Assembly (NCBI GenBank): GCA_013139635.1
Contig: WTAL01000245.1
Coordinates: 1-34,596 of the forward strand
DNA length: 34,596 nucleotides
Source: Paracoccaceae bacterium
GTDB taxonomy: Bacteria; Pseudomonadota; Alphaproteobacteria; Rhodobacterales; Rhodobacteraceae
Direction of reading: 5' to 3'
The notes beneath the pieces were generated by a model that saw nothing but the letters and a program-made list of their open reading frames with translations, was not told the origin of the DNA and searched no databases. The position numbers and the translations under genes are program-made. This document shows, piece after piece, positions 27,011 to 34,596 of the stretch; position 1 is the first letter of the stretch, and each line of letters opens with the position of its first letter.

Positions 27011-28281
27011 TGGACCATTTTATCTATAAAAACGGGGTGTTGCACGCCGAAGAAGCCTCAATCCCAGAGATTGCCGCCAGCGTTGGCACGCCGTTTTACC
27101 TTTATTCAACCGCCACATTCGAGCGCCACTTTACGGTGTTTGACGAGGCCCTGCACGGGCTGGACCACAAAATTTTCTTTGCCATGAAGGCCAACGGCAA
27201 TATGGCTGTGCTCCGCGTTTTGGCCGCCATGGGCGCGGGCATGGATGTTGTTTCGGGCGGCGAATATGCCAAGGCGCGGGCGGCAGGTGTTTCGGGTGAT
27301 ATGATCGTGTTTTCCGGCGTTGGTAAAACCGAAGAGGAAATGTGGCAGGTGCTGCATGGCGGCATTCGGCAGTTTAACGTGGAGAGCGAGCCTGAGCTTC
27401 GATTGCTGAGCAAAGTGGCGAGCGCCATGGGCAAAACGGCACGCATTACGCTGCGGGTAAACCCCGATGTGGACGCCAAAACCCATGCCAAAATTGCCAC
27501 TGGAAAATCCGAAAATAAATTTGGCATTCCGATGAGTAAAGCGCGGGAGGCCTACGCCGAGGCCGCCAGCCTGCCGGGCCTTGAAGTGGTGGGCATTGAT
27601 GTGCATATCGGCTCACAGCTCACTGATCTGGAGCCCTACCGTCAGGCCTTTACCAAGGTCGCCGAGCTTACCGAAACCCTGCGTGCCGATGGCCATAATA
27701 TCCGCCGGCTGGACCTTGGCGGCGGCCTTGGCATTCCCTATGAGCGCTCCAACGAGGCCCCGCCTTTGCCTATGGAATATGGCCAAGTTATCCGTGAAAC
27801 CGTCGGCCATTTGGGCTGTGAGATTGAGATTGAACCGGGGCGGCTGATCGCAGGCAATGCGGGCGTTTTGGTCAGTAAAGTGATTTACCTGAAGCAGGGC
27901 GAGGGCCGTGATTTTTTGATCATTGATGCCGCCATGAACGACCTCATTCGCCCTGCGATGTATGAAGCGCACCACGATATTATCGCGGTTATTGAGCCTG
28001 CGCCGGGGGTCGAGCCATCGCCGGTCGATATTGTTGGGCCGGTATGTGAAAGCGGCGATACGTTCACTAAGCAACGCAACATGCCGCCGCTAAAAAGCGG
28101 AGACCTCGTGGCGTTTCGCTCGGCGGGGGCTTATGGCGCCGTTATGGCGTCTGAATATAACGCCCGCCCGCTTATTCCTGAGGTACTGGTGAAGGGTGAT
28201 CAATTTGCCGTGGTGCGGGCACGCCCGACCTATGAAGAAATGATTTCTCGCGATAAACTGCCAGAATGGATGGAATCATAA
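27010..28281 (+). CDS. lysA: Diaminopimelate decarboxylase
   Basis: FFAMKANGNMAVLRVLAAMGAGMDVVSGGEYAKA (PLP Lys motif), VDVHIGSQL-like GIDVHIGSQL, LDLGGGLGIPY, CESGDTF. Confidence 0.97.
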   Translation: MDHFIYKNGVLHAEEASIPEIAASVGTPFYLYSTATFERHFTVFDEALHGLDHKIFFAMKANGNMAVLRVLAAMGAGMDVVSGGEYAKARAAGVSGDMIVFSGVGKTEEEMWQVLHGGIRQFNVESEPELRLLSKVASAMGKTARITLRVNPDVDAKTHAKIATGKSENKFGIPMSKAREAYAEAASLPGLEVVGIDVHIGSQLTDLEPYRQAFTKVAELTETLRADGHNIRRLDLGGGLGIPYERSNEAPPLPMEYGQVIRETVGHLGCEIEIEPGRLIAGNAGVLVSKVIYLKQGEGRDFLIIDAAMNDLIRPAMYEAHHDIIAVIEPAPGVEPSPVDIVGPVCESGDTFTKQRNMPPLKSGDLVAFRSAGAYGAVMASEYNARPLIPEVLVKGDQFAVVRARPTYEEMISRDKLPEWMES

Positions 28282-28290
28282 AGGGCTAAA

Positions 28291-30738
28291 ATGGCGCCAC
28301 GCACCACATTTACCGAGGCCAATCGGCGGCGCAAGCTGCTGGCGTTTTTGCGTGGGCGTATCACGCTTACCACGCTGAGCCTTGGGGCCGAAAATGCCCT
28401 GCGTGCCTTTTGGCCATTGCTTACGCTTTTTGGCTTTGCTTATGGCGCTGTGGCCTTTGGCACGCTTGATGTTTTGCCCGCGGGCTGGCCACCATTTGTG
28501 ATGGTGGCGGCAGGGGTTGTCAGCCTAGGGCTGGCCTATGTGGGGGTGCGTCGGTTTTCATGGCCGCGGCGCGACCAAGCGCTTGAAAAACTTGATGAAA
28601 GCCTGGAAAATCGCCCGATTGCCAGCCTGCAAGATAGCCCCGCGATTAATGCAAAAGACCCTTTCGCTAGGGCGCTTTGGGAGGCGCATATTGAGGATAT
28701 GGAGCGGCAAGCCCGCGCTGCCCGCGCCCCGCTGCCAGCGCCAAATCTGGCGGGGCAAGACCGCGTGGGCCTGCGGCTTTTGGCGCTCACTGTCGTGATA
28801 GCCGCGCTGCTTTTTGCCCCCAAAATCGGGGTGGAAACCCTGCAAGCCACCATTGGCGGAGAGGCTATGGCCACTGGCCCTAGCGTGGCGATTGAGGCAT
28901 GGGCAACCCCGCCCGCCTATACCGGAAAACCGGCAATTTACCTGACTGAGCTCGCCAACGGCGCGCGGGTAGAAATGCCGATTGGCAGCGAAATTACCCT
29001 GCGCACCTATGGTGACGGCGAGTTTTCGCTTACCGAAGGGGTGAGCGGCGAGGCCGCGATGCTGACCAGCCCAGAAGAAAATGCACCCGCGCGCGATGGG
29101 CGCTTTGCGGTGCTGCTCAACGGGGCGGTTGAGGTTTTTGACGGCCAAAAGACACTGGGAAAGTGGCAGATTTCGGTGATTGCAGATGCGCCGCCAACGC
29201 TGGATGCACCCGATGGTATAAGCAAATCCCGTGAGGGTGAGCTTTCAATCGAATACGCGGCTACCGATGATTATGGCATTGTTTCAACGCGTTATATCAT
29301 CCACCCTGAGCTGGCACAGGTAAATCGTGCCTTTGGGTTAGCGCCTGATCCGGTGGCGCTTCCCACTGATTTTACCGGCGAATTGCCGCTACCCTTCACC
29401 CAAGATCTCAGCGATATTAAAGAAACCCTGCTGGCGGATTATTCCAAGGAAATGTGGGCGCACCTGCCGGTGAGCATCACGCTGGAAGTGACCGATGGCG
29501 CGGGGCAAACCGCCACTGTTGAGCTGGAAACCGATGCGCTTCCGGCGCTGAGTTTCTTTGACCAGCTGGCCGGAGCTGTGGTGGAACAGCGGCGCGATAT
29601 GATGTGGTCCCCCGAGAATGATGTGCGAATTTCACAGGTGCTTCGGGCGATTAGTTATAAGCCGGCGGATGGTCTTTTTCCCAATGCTTCCACATACTTA
29701 CTGCTTCGCAGCGCCATCCGTCGGATGGGGTATCAGATGGAAGACGGACTGAGCGAGGCTGAGCGCACCGATTTTCAAGAGCTGCTGTGGCAGATCGCGC
29801 TCCAGATCGAAAACGGCGATCTGAGCGGGGCTGAGGCGCGCCTCAAGCGGGCGCAGGAGCGGCTTTCGCAAGCGCTGGAAAACGGTGCAACGAATGAAGA
29901 AATCGCGGGCTTGATGGACGAATTGCGCGATGCCACCGACGATTATATGGACGAGCTGGCGCAAAATATGGAGCCGGGCGAGCAGCAGCAGGCGCAGGGT
30001 GAAACGCGCACCATGACCTCTGATCAGCTGCAAGAAATGCTGGACCGGATTCAGGAGCTTTCGGAAAACGGCCAAACCGAAGAGGCGCAGCAGCTGCTGG
30101 AAGAGCTGCAAAGCTTCATGGATAATATGGAGATGACCCACCAAGGCGAAGGTGGTGGCCAGCAGCGCCCGGGCACCCCTGAGCAGCAGCAAATGCAAGA
30201 CGGGCTGCAAGAGCAGCAGGAGCTTTCTGACGAGGCGTTTCAGCAGTTGCAGGAGCAATTTGACGAGCAGGGTGAGGGCAATGAAGAAGGGCAATCTCTG
30301 GCCGAGCGGCAAGAGCAGCTACGGGAATTTGTTGAGCAAATGCAAGAGGATGGCGCAGGTGGTGAGGCCTTGGACGAGGCCGAGCGCAACATGGGCGCGG
30401 CGCGGGATAGATTGGAAGAAGGCGATTTTTCGGGGGCGTTTGACGAGCAAGCGCAAGCGATGGAAAACATGCGGCAAACCTTGCGCGATATGGAAAACCG
30501 TGAGCAAGCGGGCCAAACAGGCGCAGACGGCGAAGTGACCGCCGAGCGCGACCAATATGACCCGCTAGGGCGGCCTATTGGCAATAAAGGGCGGGCTGAT
30601 GGAGACACAGCGGTGCCAGACCAAAACGCCTCTGATCGCGCGCGGGAATTGCTGGACGAGATCCGCCGTCGCTCGGGGGATGCCAAGCGCCCCGCCGAAG
30701 AACTTGATTACCTTAACCGCTTGCTTGATCGGTTTTAA
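28291..30738 (+). CDS. TIGR02302/DUF4175 family large membrane protein
   Basis: 815 aa, N-terminal TM segments, long Q/E-rich C-terminal region, located directly after lysA as is common in alphaproteobacteria. Confidence 0.82.
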   Translation: MAPRTTFTEANRRRKLLAFLRGRITLTTLSLGAENALRAFWPLLTLFGFAYGAVAFGTLDVLPAGWPPFVMVAAGVVSLGLAYVGVRRFSWPRRDQALEKLDESLENRPIASLQDSPAINAKDPFARALWEAHIEDMERQARAARAPLPAPNLAGQDRVGLRLLALTVVIAALLFAPKIGVETLQATIGGEAMATGPSVAIEAWATPPAYTGKPAIYLTELANGARVEMPIGSEITLRTYGDGEFSLTEGVSGEAAMLTSPEENAPARDGRFAVLLNGAVEVFDGQKTLGKWQISVIADAPPTLDAPDGISKSREGELSIEYAATDDYGIVSTRYIIHPELAQVNRAFGLAPDPVALPTDFTGELPLPFTQDLSDIKETLLADYSKEMWAHLPVSITLEVTDGAGQTATVELETDALPALSFFDQLAGAVVEQRRDMMWSPENDVRISQVLRAISYKPADGLFPNASTYLLLRSAIRRMGYQMEDGLSEAERTDFQELLWQIALQIENGDLSGAEARLKRAQERLSQALENGATNEEIAGLMDELRDATDDYMDELAQNMEPGEQQQAQGETRTMTSDQLQEMLDRIQELSENGQTEEAQQLLEELQSFMDNMEMTHQGEGGGQQRPGTPEQQQMQDGLQEQQELSDEAFQQLQEQFDEQGEGNEEGQSLAERQEQLREFVEQMQEDGAGGEALDEAERNMGAARDRLEEGDFSGAFDEQAQAMENMRQTLRDMENREQAGQTGADGEVTAERDQYDPLGRPIGNKGRADGDTAVPDQNASDRARELLDEIRRRSGDAKRPAEELDYLNRLLDRF

Positions 30739-31625
30739 TGCCTGATTTTCAAAGCCCTACGCTGCGCGGGCATGCGGCGATGCTGCTGTTTTCCGCCCTC
30801 GTGGCCGGCTCGTTTGCCCTTGGGGCGCGGGCGGCCAACCTAATGGACCCCGCCGCGTTTAACGCTGTGCGGTTTTTGTTTGCGTCTTTAATTATTGGCA
30901 CATTGGTTTTTTTTGGGCCGGGAATAAAAAAGCAAGATCTTTCAGCACCTTGGCGTTATCTCGTTTTAGGCGGGCTGTTTTCGGTTTATTTTGTAACCAT
31001 GTTTGAGGGGCTCAAAACCGCGGCCCCCATTTCGGCCAGCGCGGTATTTACGCTCACACCTGTGCTCTCGGCGGGCTTTGGCTGGCTGTTGCTGCGACAA
31101 GTCACAACCCCGCGGATGGCGGCGGCGCTGGCACTGGCGGCGGGGGGGGCTGTTTGGGTGATTTTTCGCGGCGATGTGGATGCTATTCTGGCTTTTGAAA
31201 TTGGCCGTGGCGAGATGATATTTTTTATTGGTGTGGTGGCACACGCGCTTTATACCCCCTTGATAAAGCTGTTGAATCGCGGTGAAAAACCCCTCGTTTT
31301 CACCCTTGGTATGATGGTGGCAGGCTTCATTTTGCTGAGCCTATATGGCGCCCCAAGCCTGATGCGAACAGATTTCTCCAGCCTGCCAAAGATTGTCTGG
31401 ATCACGCTGGCTTACGTGACCGTTTTTGCCTCGGCCACTACGTTTTTCCTGCTGCAATATGCAGCTTTGCACCTGAAGGCGGCCAAGGTGATGGCCTATA
31501 CATATTTGGTGCCGGCCTGGGTGATAGCCTGGGAAATCGCGCTTGGTGGGCCAATGATGACCGCGGCTGTAATGGTGGGCATTGCTGCGGTAATTGTCGC
31601 TTTGCTGATGCTGTTGCTCGATTAA
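30738..31625 (+). CDS. DMT/EamA family transporter
   Basis: About ten hydrophobic segments; PAAFNAVRFLFASLIIGTLV and LHLKAAKVMAYTYLVPAWVIAWEIALGG. TAATG overlap with the upstream gene. Confidence 0.9.
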   Translation: MPDFQSPTLRGHAAMLLFSALVAGSFALGARAANLMDPAAFNAVRFLFASLIIGTLVFFGPGIKKQDLSAPWRYLVLGGLFSVYFVTMFEGLKTAAPISASAVFTLTPVLSAGFGWLLLRQVTTPRMAAALALAAGGAVWVIFRGDVDAILAFEIGRGEMIFFIGVVAHALYTPLIKLLNRGEKPLVFTLGMMVAGFILLSLYGAPSLMRTDFSSLPKIVWITLAYVTVFASATTFFLLQYAALHLKAAKVMAYTYLVPAWVIAWEIALGGPMMTAAVMVGIAAVIVALLMLLLD

Positions 31626-31698
31626 CCTGCCCAGCCCATTTCCCGTTTGCGGGCGGCTCAAAGCTCCGTTACGATAGCGGGGTCAAGGAGCCAGACTG

Positions 31699-32409
31699 AT
31701 GGATCGTCGCCAGTTTTTATTCGCCACATGCGCCAGCGCTGCGGCATGGTCTTCGCGGGCCGCCACGGGCAGCGCGCTGGTGGCCGTGGCGGCAAATTTT
31801 GCCAAAACAGCTGAGGGGGTGCTGCCTGCATTTGAGGCCGAAACCGGCTATCAGATCACCCTTTCCAGCGGCTCCACAGGGCAGCTTTATGGGCAAATCA
31901 CTAACGGTGCCCCTTATGACGCTCTTTTGGCGGCTGACCAAGCGCGGCCCGCATTGCTGGCAGAGGCCGGATTGAGCCTAAACCGCCTAACCTACGCGCG
32001 CGGGCTACTGGTGCTTATGCAAGCTCAAGGCACTGCCACCGAGGCCAGTTTGCTCGGAAATTACAACCACCTCGCCATCGCCAACCCTGCGCTTGCCCCT
32101 TACGGGTTGGCGGCTAAACAGGCGCTTGAAAAAATGGGGCTTTGGGAGGCGCTTAAAGGGCGCATTGTGATGGGGCAAAATGCCGGGCAGGCCTATGCGC
32201 TGGTGGCTTCGGGCAATGCCGAGCTGGGGCTAGTGGCGCGCTCATCTGTACAATCTGGCTTCTGGTCGGTGCCCGAAGACCACTATGCGCCAATACTTCA
32301 AGATGCTGTTTTATTGAGAGAAAACCCGGCGGCGGCGGCCTTTTTGGCCTATCTTGGTGTGGATACCACACAAGCCGCCATTCGTGCAGCTGGCTATGGT
32401 GCGCTATGA
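31699..32409 (+). CDS. modA: Molybdate ABC transporter substrate-binding protein
   Basis: VAVAANFAKTAEGVLPAFEAETGYQITLSSGSTGQLYGQITNGAPYDALLAADQARP; Tat-like RRQFLF leader. Confidence 0.94.
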   Translation: MDRRQFLFATCASAAAWSSRAATGSALVAVAANFAKTAEGVLPAFEAETGYQITLSSGSTGQLYGQITNGAPYDALLAADQARPALLAEAGLSLNRLTYARGLLVLMQAQGTATEASLLGNYNHLAIANPALAPYGLAAKQALEKMGLWEALKGRIVMGQNAGQAYALVASGNAELGLVARSSVQSGFWSVPEDHYAPILQDAVLLRENPAAAAFLAYLGVDTTQAAIRAAGYGAL

Positions 32410-33083
32410 GCTGGCCTGACCTAGCCCCCCTTTGGTTATCCGTGCAACTTGCCGCCGTTACGACGGCTTTGCTGCTGGTTATCGGCACCCCTCTGGCATG
32501 GTGGTTGGCCACCACGCGTGCGCGGCTCCGGCCCTTTATCGAGGCCATTACCGCGTTGCCATTGGTGCTCCCCCCCACAGTGCTTGGCTTTTATTTTCTC
32601 ATTTTACTGAGCCCCAATTCCACCTTGGGTGGGCTTTGGCGCGACGCCACGGGCTCTACGCTTACCTTTTCTTTCACCGGTCTTGTGCTGGCCTCGGCGC
32701 TATATTCGCTGCCCTTTATGGTGCAGCCGCTGCAAACAGCGTTTGAGGCTGTTGGCCGCGGCCCGATGGAGGCCGCGGCCACTCTGCGGGCGGGCAAGCT
32801 GGACGCATTTTTTACCGTTGCCATGCCAATGGCACGGCGTGGGTTTTTAACCGGAATTGTGCTGAGCTTTGCCCACACAATCGGCGAATTTGGCGTTGTT
32901 TTAATGGTTGGCGGCAACATTCCGGGGCAAACGCGGGTGATTTCCATCGCGATTTATGAGCAAGTTGAGGTGCTGGATTATGCCCAAGCCCACGCGCTTT
33001 CCGCGATCTTGCTGGTGTTTTCTTTTACGGTGCTTTTGCTGGTTTATACCCTAAACCGCCGCGCACCGGTGCGGGTGGGCTGA
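32406..33083 (+). CDS. modB: Molybdate ABC transporter permease
   Basis: LPLVLPPTVLGFYFLILLSPNSTLGGLW and SFAHTIGEFGVVLMVGGNIPGQTRVISIAIYE. Confidence 0.96.
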   Translation: MSWPDLAPLWLSVQLAAVTTALLLVIGTPLAWWLATTRARLRPFIEAITALPLVLPPTVLGFYFLILLSPNSTLGGLWRDATGSTLTFSFTGLVLASALYSLPFMVQPLQTAFEAVGRGPMEAAATLRAGKLDAFFTVAMPMARRGFLTGIVLSFAHTIGEFGVVLMVGGNIPGQTRVISIAIYEQVEVLDYAQAHALSAILLVFSFTVLLLVYTLNRRAPVRVG

Positions 33084-34165
33084 TGAGGCTCTCGGTAGAT
33101 ATTAAGCTCGCGCTTGGTGGGTTCTCCCTTGATGTCGCACATAGCTTCGAGCTGGACGGCATTACGGCCCTTTTTGGGGCCTCCGGCGCCGGAAAATCTT
33201 TATTGCTGCGGGTGATTTCGGGGCTGGAAACGGGCGCCAAGGGCCGTGTTTCTTATGGGGATGAGGCATGGCAGGGCGAGGGGCGCTTTGTGCCAGCTGC
33301 CAAGCGTGGCGCAGGCTATGTGTTTCAAGACTCACGGCTTTTTTCGCATCTTGATGTGGCCGGCAACCTGCGATTTGCGGCTAAGCGGAGCGGGGCCGAT
33401 AGCTTTGAAACCGTGGTAAAAACACTAGATTTGCAGCCTCTGCTAGGGCGGCGCGTGGCGGCGCTTTCAGGTGGCGAAAAGCAGCGCGTGGCTATCGGGC
33501 GGACATTGCTTAGCAAGCCCAGATTGCTCCTGATGGACGAACCGCTGGCCGCGCTGGACCACGCCCGAAAAACCCGCCTATTGCCCTATATCGCGCGCTT
33601 GCCAGAAGCATTTGACCTGCCCGTGATTTATGTGACGCACTCGGTTGAGGAGGTCACGCGACTGGCGGATAAAATGGTGGTTTTGGCTGAAGGCCGGGTG
33701 CTGGCAACGGGCGGTGTGGCGGATACCCTCGCACGGTTGGATATTTCTGAGGCTAGCGGAAAGTTTGAGGCAGGCAGCGTGGTGCGGGCGGTTGTAACCG
33801 GGCAAAATGAGCCGTTTTTGCTGACAGAAATGACGGTGGCCGGGCAGCCGTTAAGTATGCCAGCTTCGGCTGTTGAGGTAGGGGAAGAGCTGCGGCTGCG
33901 CATTCGGGCGCGCGACGTTGCGTTGGCATTGGCGCGGCCTGAAGGTGTGAGTATTCGGAATGTACTGCGGGGAGAGGTTGTGGAACTTGTGCAAGAAACT
34001 GAAACGGCCTTTGCTGAAATATTGCTGGATATTGGTGAGGGCCAAAGGGTGCGCTCACGTATTACACGCGCATCGGTGGCGGCATTAGATATTGCGCTAG
34101 GGCAAACAGTTTTTGCGCTGGTAAAAAGTGTGTCTTTTGATCGGCGGGCATTGCCAAAGCGTTGA
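33083..34165 (+). CDS. modC: Molybdate ABC transporter ATP-binding protein
   Basis: Walker A GASGAGKS, LSGGEKQRVAIGR, Walker B LLLMDEPLAALD, C-terminal TOBE/Mop-like region. Confidence 0.95.
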   Translation: MRLSVDIKLALGGFSLDVAHSFELDGITALFGASGAGKSLLLRVISGLETGAKGRVSYGDEAWQGEGRFVPAAKRGAGYVFQDSRLFSHLDVAGNLRFAAKRSGADSFETVVKTLDLQPLLGRRVAALSGGEKQRVAIGRTLLSKPRLLLMDEPLAALDHARKTRLLPYIARLPEAFDLPVIYVTHSVEEVTRLADKMVVLAEGRVLATGGVADTLARLDISEASGKFEAGSVVRAVVTGQNEPFLLTEMTVAGQPLSMPASAVEVGEELRLRIRARDVALALARPEGVSIRNVLRGEVVELVQETETAFAEILLDIGEGQRVRSRITRASVAALDIALGQTVFALVKSVSFDRRALPKR

Positions 34166-34170
34166 GCATA

Positions 34171-34264
34171 GCGGCGCGGCAGCGCAGCATGGCTTGACAA
34201 TACCGCACACGCGCCGCGCTGAAGCGTAGGTGCTTATGGCCTTTGCGTATTTATTCAGAAAAGA
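34171..34264 (+). repeat. Dispersed intergenic repeat, copy B
   Basis: GCGGCGCG - 31 nt - CGCGCCGCGCTG - 20 nt - TTTGCGTATTTATTCAGAAAAGA; starts 6 nt after the modC stop. Confidence 0.65.
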
Positions 34265-34496
34265 CGAGGGCACAAGAAGTGCGGCGGGGCCATTGGCCGC
34301 ACCGTTTACACATGTTTATCAGTGGTTTAGCCAAGCGGGATGTCTTGGCACTGGGGTGGGTTTTCGCGTCGGTTGGCGACCGCCAAACGGTTTACTCGTT
34401 ACTTACAATCCCCGGGCCACTCCCTTTTTTGGCGGAGCTGTGGAATGTCGCGCATCTTTGACTCGGCGCAGCAGGTTTTCTGAAATTTATCAATAA

Positions 34497-34531
34497 ACTT
34501 GCGTCATGCAATATTGCCTCAAACGTCAAGT
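34497..34531. promoter_or_regulatory. Multi-tier inverted repeat centred on GCAATATTGC
   Basis: ACTTG-CGT-cat-GCAAT/ATTGC-ctcaa-ACG-t-CAAGT. Confidence 0.4.
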
Positions 34532-34596
34532 ATTTCTGATCTAAGTTGGCGTGGGAAGGCATGAGTTGTGCCATTATGTGGCAGCATCGTCTGCGA

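Noticed and set aside
29698-30312. 204-aa Leu-rich minus-strand ORF
   Set aside because: Reverse complement of CAG/GAG-rich codons in the Q/E-rich segment; artefact.
31660-31685. CGTTA-CGA-TAGCG upstream of modA as a ModE operator
   Set aside because: Too short and lacks the TATAT core spacing of known ModE sites; could simply be a -10-like sequence. No adjacent modE seen.
1-34596. CRISPR array, prophage, insertion sequence or defence island
   Set aside because: No regular direct repeats with spacers and no transposase, integrase, nuclease or phage structural proteins were recognised.

Overview
This 34.6-kb window looks like the chromosome of an alphaproteobacterium, probably Rhodobacteraceae-like (inferred from gene content and order; no search was run). 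It is almost entirely ordinary chromosomal gene content: a truncated SLC13/DASS-type permease, sulfotransferase, rlmJ, peroxiredoxin, MAPEG protein, enoyl-CoA hydratase, rpsD, azlCD, mobA-mobB-moeA, greA, ETF-QO, TPR protein-ispE, polyprenyl synthase, DUF2007, TrmN6-like methyltransferase, a YdcH/DUF465 protein, GATase, phbA/phbB/phaR, an EAL protein, TlpA-like thioredoxin, argH, a tiny LptM-like lipoprotein, a SUOX-like protein, DUF2834, lysA, a TIGR02302/DUF4175 protein, EamA transporter and modABC. I saw no CRISPR array, tRNA, rRNA, prophage or clear insertion sequence, and no convincing multi-gene novel system. The observations worth following up are mostly non-coding: (1) a dispersed repeat family with three copies (two downstream of rpsD, one just after modC); (2) a structured rpsD leader with a sequestered Shine-Dalgarno; (3) a GTTC-N7-GTTC LexA-type box upstream of the EAL gene; (4) a palindrome cluster between moeA and its convergent neighbour; (5) paired TGC-N3-GCA sites in the phbA/phaR divergent promoter; (6) a 36-aa lipoprotein missed by the ORF track and a cysteine-free SUOX-like protein inside the argH-lysA interval.
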